A stretch of 48,687 nucleotides of DNA. Origin: Xanthobacteraceae bacterium. GTDB taxonomy: Bacteria > Pseudomonadota > Alphaproteobacteria > Rhizobiales > Xanthobacteraceae. How positions within the stretch are numbered: position 1 is the stretch's first letter; the number at the start of each line of letters is the position of its first letter. The notes under the pieces were generated by a model. That model ran no database searches. It saw nothing but the letters and a program-made list of their open reading frames with translations, and was not told the origin of the DNA. Of this stretch, positions 41,288 to 48,687 are shown piece by piece. The stretch covers positions 1 through 48,687 of the forward strand of contig JAFAXD010000105.1 in the NCBI GenBank assembly GCA_019241285.1. The letters are read 5' to 3'. Both the position numbers and the translations under genes were made by a program.

Positions 41288-44161
41288 TTGCCGTTTCTGC
41301 GTTGCATCAACGCGGTTGCCGTGTTGCTTGTGCTCGGTCTAACCGTGCAGGCGGCGCGCGCGGTCGACGCCGTCAATGTACGGGTCGATGCGGCGGCTAT
41401 TGATCTGACCGATGCCATTGAGCGACCGCATGCCGAGGGCGAGATCCTGCAGGTCTCCACAGCTCCAGGGGCCGACGGGATCGTACGTCGCATCGGGGTG
41501 CGGGCGCGCGAGCCTGGTGCTTATTGGGCGGTGTTTGCGCTCGCCAATTCGAGCGACGACCAAGTCGATCGGCTGATTGTTGTTCCGCACTACCGGATGG
41601 TCGGTTCCGGCGTGTTCTGGCCGGATCTCGGGCTTTCTCGGGTGGTCAACGTCACGCCGAGCTCCGGTGATCGCCCCGATCGGCAGGACAGTGCCACTGC
41701 CGACATCTTCCGCCTCACGCTCGATCCCGGCACTGTCATCACTTACGTGATGGAGCTGCGGTCCGACGAGTTGCCGCAGGTCTATCTCTGGGATCCGGAC
41801 GCCTACAAGGACAAGGTCAACTCCTTCACCCTTTACTACGGCATCGTGATCGGCATCGCCGGTCTGCTGGCGTTGTTCCTCACCATTCTGTTTGTGGTGA
41901 AAGGTTCGATGATGTTCCCGGCAGCCGCAGCGCTGAGCTGGGCCGTGCTGGTCTATATCGGGGTTGATTTCGGCTTCTGGAGCAAGGTGTTTGATATATC
42001 GACCGGCGCAGAGCGCATCTGGCGTGCCGGCGGCGAAGCCATCCTGGCCGCGACCTTGCTGGTGTTCCTCTTCGCCTATCTCAATCTCAACCGCTGGCAC
42101 GTACGTTATGGCCACGTGGCGATTGTCTGGCTGGTCGCCTTGGTGGCGCTCGCCGGTGTCGCGCTCTATGACGCGCCGGTTGCGTCCGGGATCGCCCGAC
42201 TCTCGTTGTTCTTCGTGTCCATCATCGGGTTTGTGCTGGTCGTATATCTCGCGGTGCGCGGCTTTGATCGCGCCGTGTTGCTGATCCCGACCTGGTTTCT
42301 GTTGCTGACTTGGGTGATGGCCGCGGCATTCACCGTAGGCGGGCTGGTCACCAACGACATTGTCGCCCCGGCACTGCTCGGTGGCTTGGTGCTGATCGTC
42401 ATGCTGATCGGCTTCACCGTGATGCAGCATGCATTCGCGGGCGGTGTGACGCAGGGACTCGTCTCCGATGTGGAGCGCCGCGCGCTGGCGCTGTCCGGCG
42501 CCGGCGACGTGGTGTGGGACTGGGACGTATCCGCCGACAAGATCTTCACCGGCCCCGAGGCGGAGGCGATGCTGGGGCTCAAGCGGGGGACACTTGAGGG
42601 TCCGGCGGCGCACTGGCTCGAGTTCATCCATCCGGCGGATCGCGATCGCTTTCGGGCCACTTTGGATGGCTTGCTTGAGCACCGCCGTGGGCGGCTGATC
42701 CAGGATCTGCGGTTGCGCGGCGCCGATGACCATTATTTGTGGTTCGCCCTCAAGGCGCGTCCCGTTGTCGGTTCCGACGGCGAGGTGGTCCGCCTTGTCG
42801 GGACGCTGACCGATGTGACCGAGTTCAAGACTGCCGAGGAGCGCCTGCTGCATGATGCAGTTCGCGACAACCTCACGGGGCTGCCGAACCGGGCGCTGTT
42901 CATCAACGGGCTCGACTCCGTTCTTGCCTTGGGCAAGGCCGACCCTGCGATCAAACCGACCGTGATGGTGATCGACCTAGACCGTTTCAAACAGATCAAC
43001 AGCTCGGTGGGAATGGCCGTCGGCGACTCGGTCCTGCTCACGATCGCACGCCGGCTGTCGCGCCTGCTCAAGCCGCAGGACGTGCTCGCGCGCCTTGCCG
43101 GTGACAAGTTCGGCCTGGTGTTGCTCTCGGTCCGTGATGCGGCGCAGATCACTGCTTTTGCCGAGACGTTGCGCAAGGCGCTACGTGCGCCGATCGCGTT
43201 CAACGATCGCGAAATGGTTCTCACCGCCTCCATCGGGGTTGCGCTGGGCGAGGCTGGTCAGATGCGTGCCGAGGAATTGCTTGCTGATGCGGAGCTCGCC
43301 ATGGTGCATGGCAAGCGCTCCGGCGGGGATCGCATCGAGGTGTTCAAGCCCACCATGCGGGTGCGCCGCATGGATAAACTGGCGTTGGAGACCGAGTTGA
43401 AACGCGCGATCGAGCGCGAGCAGATCGTGTTGCAATATCAGCCGGTCGTGCGGCTGAAGGATCGATCAGTCGCCGGCTTTGCGACGGTGCTGCGCTGGGA
43501 TCACCCGCGGCTCGAGGGTCAGTCTTCGGCTGAGTTTATGGCGCTGGCCGCCGAGGCGGGTCTCGTCAACGAGCTTTCAATGTACGCGCTCGAGCGCACT
43601 GCCAAGCAGCTTGGGCAATGGCAACGGGCAGCGCGCAGCCGCGAGCCAGTATTTGCAAGCGTTAATGTGGCCTCACGGCACCTTCTGCGCCAGGATTTTG
43701 TTGGTGACCTGCGCACGCTGCTGGCGCGGGCCTCGCTCGCCCGCGACACGCTTAAGATCGAGCTGACCGAAACCCTGGTCATGGAGAACCCCGAATACGC
43801 CGCGCAAGTGCTGGCGCGCATGCGCGAGTTCGGTGCTGGCTTGATGCTTGATGATTTCGGGAAGGGGTTGTCGTCACTTACCTACTTGCAGCGTTTCCCA
43901 TTTGACACGATCAGACTCGATCAATCGTTCGTGCGCCCCAACAACAAGGGTAAGCGGCCCTCGATACTGCGCGCGACGGTGATGCTTGCACATGATCTCG
44001 GGATGCAGGTGGTCGCCGAAGGGGTCGAAACCGATGCGGATGCAGCGGAACTTGCTGAACTCGGCTGCGAGCTCGCGCAGAGCCTCTTCCTGGGAGAGCC
44101 GATGGACGCGGACCGTGCCGGCGCGCTGCTCACGCGCGAGAAGGTGGCGCTCGCGCATTAG
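41288..44161 (+). CDS. membrane 7TMR-DISM/PAS/GGDEF/EAL protein with degenerate catalytic motifs
   Basis: 957 residues, TTG start after GAGGGGAG. Signal peptide (to 'QAARA'), a periplasmic beta domain of the 7TMR-DISM extracellular type (about 30-170), seven membrane helices (about 180-390), a PAS domain (about 400-520), then GGDEF and EAL domains. The GGDEF motif is AGDKF (604-608), lacking the catalytic acid pair's Glu. The EAL motif reads ATV (732-734), and the catalytic Lys of 'IKLD' is Arg876; other ligands (N, DDFG, EGVET) remain. Cyclic-di-GMP synthesis and hydrolysis are therefore both unlikely; a binding or regulatory role, as for CsrD, is more plausible. Confidence 0.9.
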   Translation: MPFLRCINAVAVLLVLGLTVQAARAVDAVNVRVDAAAIDLTDAIERPHAEGEILQVSTAPGADGIVRRIGVRAREPGAYWAVFALANSSDDQVDRLIVVPHYRMVGSGVFWPDLGLSRVVNVTPSSGDRPDRQDSATADIFRLTLDPGTVITYVMELRSDELPQVYLWDPDAYKDKVNSFTLYYGIVIGIAGLLALFLTILFVVKGSMMFPAAAALSWAVLVYIGVDFGFWSKVFDISTGAERIWRAGGEAILAATLLVFLFAYLNLNRWHVRYGHVAIVWLVALVALAGVALYDAPVASGIARLSLFFVSIIGFVLVVYLAVRGFDRAVLLIPTWFLLLTWVMAAAFTVGGLVTNDIVAPALLGGLVLIVMLIGFTVMQHAFAGGVTQGLVSDVERRALALSGAGDVVWDWDVSADKIFTGPEAEAMLGLKRGTLEGPAAHWLEFIHPADRDRFRATLDGLLEHRRGRLIQDLRLRGADDHYLWFALKARPVVGSDGEVVRLVGTLTDVTEFKTAEERLLHDAVRDNLTGLPNRALFINGLDSVLALGKADPAIKPTVMVIDLDRFKQINSSVGMAVGDSVLLTIARRLSRLLKPQDVLARLAGDKFGLVLLSVRDAAQITAFAETLRKALRAPIAFNDREMVLTASIGVALGEAGQMRAEELLADAELAMVHGKRSGGDRIEVFKPTMRVRRMDKLALETELKRAIEREQIVLQYQPVVRLKDRSVAGFATVLRWDHPRLEGQSSAEFMALAAEAGLVNELSMYALERTAKQLGQWQRAARSREPVFASVNVASRHLLRQDFVGDLRTLLARASLARDTLKIELTETLVMENPEYAAQVLARMREFGAGLMLDDFGKGLSSLTYLQRFPFDTIRLDQSFVRPNNKGKRPSILRATVMLAHDLGMQVVAEGVETDADAAELAELGCELAQSLFLGEPMDADRAGALLTREKVALAH

Positions 44162-44341
44162 TACACGGGCATCACGGGCCGCCGACTGATTCTGGGCAAA
44201 TCCGCGACAATAAGTTGGCGACAAGAAGCTGTAGATTGTGCTCGGCCTCAAGCCGGGATTCATTGCGAATCGGTCAGGACTGGAACCATCCTCAACGCGC
44301 GGGGTTTAATTGGGCACGTCCCAAACGGTGAGGTGGGCACC

Positions 44342-44434
44342 ATGTGGTGGAAAATCGCCTTTGATCGCGACGACGCCGTGCTGATGATCGCCACGCTTTT
44401 GTCGGCAGCTGCGATTTCGCTCGCTCTGTTCTGA
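44342..44434 (+). CDS. 30-residue membrane microprotein
   Basis: ATG at 44342 with GAGGTG 7 nt upstream. The product MWWKIAFDRDDAVLM starts polar with two Trp, then has a hydrophobic helix 'IATLLSAAAISLALF' and stops. A single-helix peptide of this sort with a sound ribosome binding site is plausible, but no homologue can be named. Confidence 0.4.
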   Translation: MWWKIAFDRDDAVLMIATLLSAAAISLALF

Positions 44435-44924
44435 AACGATCCGATCGTGCCGCTCTTTTTGCGTGATTAAGCAACCGTTACAGCAACGTAAACATTCGGT
44501 CCCACCTTGGTCAGGATTTATTCCGGCCGCCAGTCGCAAATTCGTGAGCGGCAGGTGTGCGCTGCATCACAGCAGGACCTGAGGCCGCAGAGCCACACTC
44601 CAGGCAGCCTCTGAAGGGAGGCGATGCAACGCGCAGTGTCGCGTGGTGATGGAGGTGGACGTGAGGTTAATCGATGATGTGCGCCAGATTGCTGTTGAGC
44701 CGCCGTTGCGAGCGCTGCTTCACGACGTTGACCTTCGCGCGCAACAGCTAGCTTCGCGGCGACAGAGCGTGGGCCATCGGTTCGCGCAGCATGCGCTGCG
44801 CGGTGATGAGCGTCGTGCCGGCAAGACAGCCAAACTGATAGACCTCTGCGCACGGCTTAAGTGCGGCACCCTGTGATGTAGCCTGGGCAAGCTGAACCGG
44901 CGTCTGAACATGGATCTACGCAGC
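44435..44924. other. gene-poor stretch
   Basis: 490 bp with no recognisable gene or RNA. Reading frames present lack ribosome binding sites and family-like sequence. It separates two microprotein genes. Confidence 0.4.
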
Positions 44925-45029
44925 CTAAGCAGCGAGTTGATCCCTGACCTCATCAGCTTCGGGCGAATAGCCGTTCATCTCCAAGAACACGCTCATGAAG
45001 ATGACCGGCAGCCAAAAAAGCATCGGCAT
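44925..45029 (-). CDS. 34-residue membrane microprotein (MPMLFWLP family, second copy)
   Basis: ATG at 45029, GAGGA 8 nt upstream. MPMLFWLPVIFMSVFLE, a single helix, then an acidic tail 'YSPEADEVRDQLAA'. Residues 1-8 are identical to the microprotein at 10820-10915; the helix continues similarly (small/hydrophobic, then E17), and the tail differs. It lies 26 bp downstream of a 44-residue frame on the same strand. Confidence 0.6.
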   Translation of the reverse strand: MPMLFWLPVIFMSVFLEMNGYSPEADEVRDQLAA

Positions 45030-45055
45030 GGCACGTTTCCTCATTTGCACGTCAT

Positions 45056-45190
45056 CTAATTCCAAGGAAGCGTAAGCCTCGTGCCCTCCTGTTCAAAGCT
45101 GTAATCGGCCTCGCGAATCAGAATCGGACGCGCTGTGGCATTGTCGCCACGTTGCCGTTGTTCAAGAGCTCGATGCTCGTGATCAATCAA
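45056..45190 (-). CDS. 44-residue protein of unknown function, coupled to the DUF1080 remnant
   Basis: TTG start at 45190 overlapping the upstream TGA (TTGA). Reads 'DHEHRALEQRQRGDNATARP' then 'LIREADYSFEQEGTRLTLPW'. Codon use looks coding, and the end is a strand-like motif. It might be a separate small gene or the displaced tail of a larger broken one. Start and function uncertain. Confidence 0.35.
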   Translation of the reverse strand: MIDHEHRALEQRQRGDNATARPILIREADYSFEQEGTRLTLPWN

Positions 45191-45438
45191 TGCCGGTCAT
45201 CGCCGTGTAGGGGCCTGATCTCCACTTTGCGGAACTTAACCACACCAGCCCCGTATTGCGGTGCGATCCGGCCCTCCGGGGATTTGCTGTCGTGCGCGTT
45301 CTCAACGGTGCGGATCTTGTTCAGCGTGACTGTAAAGGCCGGCCCTTTGGCCGCAACGCCATCACAATCCCAAAACCCGCGCACGCGATGATTGCCGCCG
45401 ACCAGCGTTTCATGATGGAATCCTCCCGAGATGTTCAT
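45187..45438 (-). pseudogene. 3-keto-disaccharide hydrolase (DUF1080) C-terminal remnant
   Basis: 83 residues from ATG 45438. 'AKGPAFTVTLNKIRTVENAH', 'SPEGRIAPQYGAGVV' and 'KFRKVEIRPL' form the last strands of the DUF1080 jelly-roll fold (usual end: G.IALQ.H...FRNI.I.PL). The first two thirds of the domain are missing, and no continuation is visible upstream of 45471. Probably a truncated relic, though translation of the piece is possible. Confidence 0.55.
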
Positions 45439-45503
45439 TCTTGTCACAGCGTTTCGAAGCGCAGTCGGCATAACCGATGAACAACGGCACGGGAGGATGG
45501 CAC

Positions 45504-46160
45504 GTGAAGCTGTTCACTTACTGGCGTTCGCAAGCATCCTACCGGGTCCGCATCGCGCTCGCGCTAAAAGGGCTCGATGCCGAACTCATTACGCTCGATT
45601 TGCTTAAGGGCGACCAGTTCGCGGACGGCTATCGGGCGCTCAATCCCGAGATGGTGGTTCCGACATTGGTTGAGGAGGGCCATCCGCCGCTCAGCCAGTC
45701 ACTGGCCATCCTTGAATTTCTCGAAGAGCGACACCCCGAGCCACCCCTGCTGCCGGTGGAGGCCTATGCCCGGGCGCGGGTGCGCGCACTCGCCCAAGTG
45801 GTCGCCATGGATGCGCATCCGTTCATCGTCCCGCGCGTACGCAAATATTTAGAAAACGAACTCGGGCTTCCCGAGGCGACACGCAACACATGGCTGGCCC
45901 ATTGGCTAACCGGGGCGAGCCAGGCTGTCGAATCGATGCTGGCTCACGACCCGCGCACCGGACGCTTTTGTCATGGTGATCAGGTGAGCGTCGCCGATAT
46001 CTGCATCGTCGCCCACTTCACCAGCGCCAAAATGTTATGCAGGCTGGAGATGGAGGCCTTTCCGACGGCCGCGCGCGTCTTTTCAGCATGCATGCAGCTT
46101 GATGCGTTTGCCCGCACGCATCCGCTGCGTCAGCCTGATGCTCCCAAGGCGGTCAGCTAG
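45504..46160 (+). CDS. maiA: maleylacetoacetate isomerase (zeta-class glutathione transferase)
   Basis: 218 residues from GTG 45504, set by GGGAGG 7 nt upstream; ATG 45477 gives an extra nine residues without a better signal. Thioredoxin-like domain 'KLFTYWRSQASYRVRIALAL' where the usual zeta motif SSCSWRVR is SQASYRVR, so the cysteine is absent. 'NPEMVVPTLVEEGHPPLSQS' is the glutathione site. Isomerises maleylacetoacetate in tyrosine/homogentisate breakdown in other bacteria; no other genes of that pathway are adjacent. Could act on other maleyl compounds. Confidence 0.83.
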   Translation: MKLFTYWRSQASYRVRIALALKGLDAELITLDLLKGDQFADGYRALNPEMVVPTLVEEGHPPLSQSLAILEFLEERHPEPPLLPVEAYARARVRALAQVVAMDAHPFIVPRVRKYLENELGLPEATRNTWLAHWLTGASQAVESMLAHDPRTGRFCHGDQVSVADICIVAHFTSAKMLCRLEMEAFPTAARVFSACMQLDAFARTHPLRQPDAPKAVS

Positions 46161-46290
46161 CTCGACGCGAGCGCACGATGGGGGCCGACATTAAGCGGTG
46201 AGTGTTAGGGCGACGGCGATTCCGTCGGATCACAGGTCGCAGCGGGACGAGAAGAACGCTGACCACGTCAGCACTGGTCCACAACATAAA

Positions 46291-46320
46291 CGCGCCCGGA
46301 CGCGTCAACGTCCGGGCGCG
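46291..46320 (-). terminator. intrinsic terminator of the cold-shock gene
   Basis: Perfect 12-bp stem (46291-46302 with 46309-46320), 6-nt loop, followed on the minus strand by TTTATGTT. Begins 22 bp after the cold-shock stop codon. Confidence 0.75.
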
Positions 46321-46342
46321 CTGCAAACCGTTCAGCAGCGCC

Positions 46343-46549
46343 TCATTTAACCTTGAGGTTTTCGGCAGACTCGCGTCCACGATTGCTGACGATCTCGTAT
46401 TCGATCTGCTGGCCTTCGCGCAGCGTGCTCAATCCGGCTCGCTCGACGGCGGAAATGTGCACGAATACGTCCTTGCTGCCTCCGCCGGAAGGTTGAATAA
46501 ACCCATATCCTTTGGTCGGATTGAACCACTTCACGGTGCCTGTCGCCAC
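46343..46549 (-). CDS. cold-shock domain protein (CspA family)
   Basis: 68 residues, GTG start with AGGAG 7 nt upstream. Single cold-shock domain: 'TGTVKWFNPTKGYGFIQP' with RNP1 KGYGFI and RNP2 'VFVHI'. Binds single-stranded RNA/DNA as an RNA chaperone. The sequence ends 'GRESAENLKVK'. The gene has a long 5' region of about 320 bp to the next gene, as expected for a structured cold-shock leader, but no conserved leader element was recognised. Confidence 0.95.
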   Translation of the reverse strand: MATGTVKWFNPTKGYGFIQPSGGGSKDVFVHISAVERAGLSTLREGQQIEYEIVSNRGRESAENLKVK

Positions 46550-46870
46550 GTCACGTCTCCTGGTTACGAAGCGATAACACTGACACAGGGGGCGCGGGAG
46601 ACCAAGTAGGCGAGCGCAAAAATTGCACAAGGTCGGGTGCAGCCTTGATGGGGGTCGGTTTCGGGCTACCTCCGGACGGCCTTCCAGATACGCCTCAAGT
46701 TGGAGCCCCCGGACCGATGTAGGAAGGCCACATCGCCATACTTGCTCTGTGCCAAGCAATGCCGGCGCTTTGCATCACACGACGAATCACGAATACTTCA
46801 GATTCGAGTTACGCGTGCGTAGGGGCTTTGCGTCGCGGTTTAGAGCCGCGCAGCGAGGAGGGGAACTACC
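46550..46870. other. intergenic region upstream of csp and the small secreted protein
   Basis: 321 bp without a gene. It serves as the shared region of the divergent cold-shock and secreted-protein genes. No clear promoter pair or repeat stands out. Confidence 0.4.
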
Positions 46871-47251
46871 ATGCGTCGCATGAACAACATGTTGCTGTGC
46901 GCCACCGCTGCGGGGAGCATGCTGTTTTGTATTGGCGGGGCAAGCGCCGGTGTGATCCCGCCGCTCATTTCGGCGATGGGTCGGGCAGTGCCCGCTCAGA
47001 TCGTCTCCGTCCAATTGTTTGGCTATTACTACAACGCGTATGGCCGCTGGCCTTGGGACTTCAAGTGGGGAGGGCCGCCCTATGCATTCCCCTATGGTGA
47101 CCAGTCCCACGTGATGTATTACCCGGGCCAGAGCTATTATTATCCTGGGTTTCAAACCACCTACGGCTACAACGGCCACATGGGTTATCCTGCGGCCGTG
47201 CAGTATGCCAATCCACCAGGACGGATGCATGCTCCGCCGTTAGGCGACTAA
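46871..47251 (+). CDS. small secreted Tyr/Gly/Pro-rich protein
   Basis: 126 residues, GAGGAGGGG upstream of the ATG. Signal peptide to 'GGASAG', then a mature chain rich in Tyr, Gly and Pro ('FGYYYNAYGRWPWDFKWGGP', 'YYPGQSYYYPGFQTTYGYNG') with little predicted secondary structure. Resembles envelope or surface proteins of low complexity. No enzymatic motif. Confidence 0.78.
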   Translation: MRRMNNMLLCATAAGSMLFCIGGASAGVIPPLISAMGRAVPAQIVSVQLFGYYYNAYGRWPWDFKWGGPPYAFPYGDQSHVMYYPGQSYYYPGFQTTYGYNGHMGYPAAVQYANPPGRMHAPPLGD

Positions 47252-47456
47252 AAGCTGCCGTTCCAGCGTGATCAAGCAAGACGGTGTTTCGCGCAGCGTC
47301 TGCTAGACTGCGAGCCGTTTCGGCGTATCCCGCGCGACTGTGCTGGCGGCGGCACCAAGCGCAAAATAAAATATCGCGGTCGAACTAGGTTCGCCACGTT
47401 CACCAGGTCAGACGTGAATTCCGGCCGAATGGCCTTGCCGCATGACAAGAGAAAAG

Positions 47457-47477
47457 GGGCCCGCACGAAGCGGGCCC
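47457..47477 (-). terminator. intrinsic terminator of the small exported protein
   Basis: 8-bp GC stem (47457-47464 with 47470-47477), 5-nt loop, extended by A/T pairs, and TTTTCTCTT on the minus strand. It starts about 20 bp after the stop of the 47497-47676 gene. Confidence 0.75.
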
Positions 47478-47496
47478 TTTCCCTTGCGACGTCGTA

Positions 47497-47676
47497 TTAG
47501 CCGCGGGTAACGACCGGGCCTTTGCCGAGCGGCGCCTTGCCGATCGGGGCTTTGCCGATCGGGGCCTTTCCGACGACCGGCGCAGGAGCCGGCGGCGCTT
47601 TCACGTACATGTCGGCCGCGGCGGCGACGCCGGCGAGACCGAAGATTGCCACAGTGGCAAGAACGAGAGTCTTCAT
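47497..47676 (-). CDS. small exported protein with GKAPIGKAP repeats
   Basis: 59 residues from ATG 47676, GGGGGG upstream. Signal peptide 'LVLATVAIFGLAGVAAAA', then 'DMYVKAPPAPAPVV', like the beginning of rhizobial outer-membrane porin-like proteins, then four copies of a GK(A/G)P(I/L/V) unit and a short end. Either a short repeat protein or the truncated leader part of a porin-like gene. A terminator follows, so it is a complete transcription unit. Confidence 0.68.
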   Translation of the reverse strand: MKTLVLATVAIFGLAGVAAAADMYVKAPPAPAPVVGKAPIGKAPIGKAPLGKGPVVTRG

Positions 47677-47994
47677 GAGGAACCCCCCAGGAATGAGCCA
47701 TAAGATTCGCTTCGTCAGCAACAACAAATTAACGCTGAAGCCTCGAACTAACTAGTGCGCAAAAGCCACACCGGCTTTTAAAAGGGTACCCAGACCAATC
47801 GAGTGTTGCTGAAATGACATGGTCAGGGACCCTAAGAGCCCACATTGACGGCCGAGACCAATTGCACCCGCGTAATTTGCGGTGCATCGATACTCTGGTC
47901 GTCGCAATGTTGCAGTTTGATCTGCCGCGCTGCGCATTGTTCAATACGGCGAATTGCAGCGCCACGACGGATATCGGGCGAACAGGGGAGTACG
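47677..47994. other. intergenic region before the second PRC-barrel gene
   Basis: 318 bp without a gene. Contains a short hairpin with A/T arms (AAAAGCC 47761-47767 and GGCTTTT 47773-47779) of uncertain role. Confidence 0.4.
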
Positions 47995-48369
47995 ATGACG
48001 CAGGAGCAAACCAATTCACAGATCGTGGGGTCAACGCTCATCGCCAGTGACCGCGTCGAAGGAACCGCTGTGTACGGGCCTGACCACCATCGCATCGGCC
48101 GGATCGAACGCCTGATGATCGACAAGGTGACCGGCAAGGTGGCTTACGCGGTCTTAACCTTCGGCGGGTTTCTGGGAATGGGCGAGGACCATTACCCGCT
48201 ACCCTGGGCAAAGCTCCATTACGACACCAAGCTTGACGGGTATCAGGTGGATCTCACCGAAGACCAACTGCGGGCGGCGCCCAAATTCGGCAAGGACGAT
48301 TATTGGGACTGGTCCGGTCGCCACGAGCAGGTGCACAAGCATTACGGGGTCGACCCCATCTGGTATTAG
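47995..48369 (+). CDS. PRC-barrel domain protein, cytosolic
   Basis: 124 residues from ATG 47995 (GGGGAG upstream); no signal peptide. PRC-barrel: 'VEGTAVYGPDHHRIGRIERL', 'IDKVTGKVAYAVLTFGGFLG' and 'GEDHYPLPWAKLHYDTKLDG'. A His/Tyr/Trp-rich C-terminus ('KDDYWDWSGRHEQVHKHYGV') follows. Family members are common, abundant and mostly of unknown function. Related to the exported PRC-barrel protein at 8462-8959. Confidence 0.9.
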   Translation: MTQEQTNSQIVGSTLIASDRVEGTAVYGPDHHRIGRIERLMIDKVTGKVAYAVLTFGGFLGMGEDHYPLPWAKLHYDTKLDGYQVDLTEDQLRAAPKFGKDDYWDWSGRHEQVHKHYGVDPIWY

Positions 48370-48612
48370 CCCCGGAATGATCGGCTCCCGATGCAAGTTT
48401 CGGCGAGCGCTGGGGCGGGTCCGAAACCAATCAAAAAACCGCGGCGACCCGAACTCGCAATGTGTGATCGCCCAGAACCCAGTCCTCGCATGCGCGCCCC
48501 GTGATCGGACCACCCCCTTATATTCTTTTTAGTTGTCGGCCCGATGTGTAGGCAACTATTGCAGTGCACCACAGACAAATTTTGAAAACGCGGAAAGTGA
48601 CCAGGGGGCGGT

Positions 48613-48687
48613 TTGGCTGATCGTCGTCGCAATTGGGTCGTCGTTGCGGGCCTTGTCCGCGATGAGGCGATTTTCGCGCGTCAGTCG
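48613..48687 (+). CDS. possible gene start running off the window
   Basis: A TTG at 48613, preceded by GGGGGCGG, opens a frame that stays open to the last base (25 codons, 'ADRRRNWVVVAGLVRDEAIF'). Too short to judge; it may be the start of a protein of the next region. Confidence 0.3.
   Translation, partial: MADRRRNWVVVAGLVRDEAIFARQS

Noticed and set aside
41339-42853. Long open frame (504 codons) on the minus strand
   Set aside because: It is antisense to the transmembrane part of the GGDEF-EAL gene, has a biased composition (His/Gln/Asp) typical of mirror frames of GC-rich genes and lacks family sequence.
1-48687. CRISPR array, tRNA or rRNA genes
   Set aside because: No regularly spaced repeats, cloverleaf-like sequences or rRNA-like segments were noticed in the gaps.

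Overview
The window is high-GC DNA from an alphaproteobacterium, most likely of the order Hyphomicrobiales (Rhizobiales; Bradyrhizobium/Xanthobacteraceae-like). The evidence is: an F0 ATP synthase operon in the order I-a-c-b'-b with no F1 genes beside it; an alphaproteobacterial-type 5-aminolevulinate synthase (hemA); an RcdA-family cell-cycle protease adaptor with a CtrA-type box; DUF1192, DUF1236 and PRC-barrel small proteins; and several rhizobial-style small secreted proteins. The genus cannot be fixed from the sequence alone. No rRNA, tRNA or CRISPR array was seen.

Layout. 1-7 kb: end of an M16 peptidase, a GNAT acetyltransferase, a secreted protein, the F0 operon on the minus strand, a LuxR-type response regulator and a glutathione S-transferase. 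7-11.4 kb: an accessory stretch of small exported proteins (glycine zipper, PRC-barrel, matrixin-like protease), a candidate structured small RNA and a 31-residue membrane microprotein with its own terminator. 11.5-18.1 kb: a large transporter-like hybrid sensor kinase (CrbS-like, plausible partner of the response regulator at 5.6 kb), an AbrB-family membrane protein, an LTxxQ-motif periplasmic protein and hemA. 18.3-22.4 kb: a minus-strand unit of ABC ATPase, permease, binding protein and a creatinase-like M24 protein with altered metal ligands. 22.5-25 kb: a divergent AMMECR1/MEMO fusion and its radical-SAM partner.

25-31.6 kb is a prophage-like or degraded island: two tandem XRE/S24 repressors, a shared candidate operator at two promoters, a small HTH protein and unknown genes, followed by a Bug-type binding protein, rcdA and a resolvase scrap. 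31.7-34.1 kb holds an apparent four-gene unit: a 43-residue membrane peptide, a CysH-type APS/PAPS reductase and two unknown proteins. 34.3-37.2 kb: a stand-alone pilus-secretin N domain, a bicupin oxalate decarboxylase-like protein and a divergent AraC regulator. 37.2-38.6 kb is a graveyard of fragments, including an ATP-dependent DNA ligase piece, with one small cysteine protein. 38.6-48.7 kb: a cytochrome P450, a quinone oxidoreductase, a membrane PAS-GGDEF-EAL protein with both catalytic motifs degenerate, a second copy of the microprotein family, a maleylacetoacetate isomerase, a cold-shock protein, small secreted proteins and a second PRC-barrel protein.

Most of the chromosome-like backbone is ordinary. 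The least explained items are the CysH-linked unit, the paired microproteins, the C-rich-loop small RNA candidate, the S24 repressor pair with its repeated operator, and the metal-site-altered M24 protein in an uptake operon. All functional calls are by eye from motifs and remembered family features; no database search was possible.
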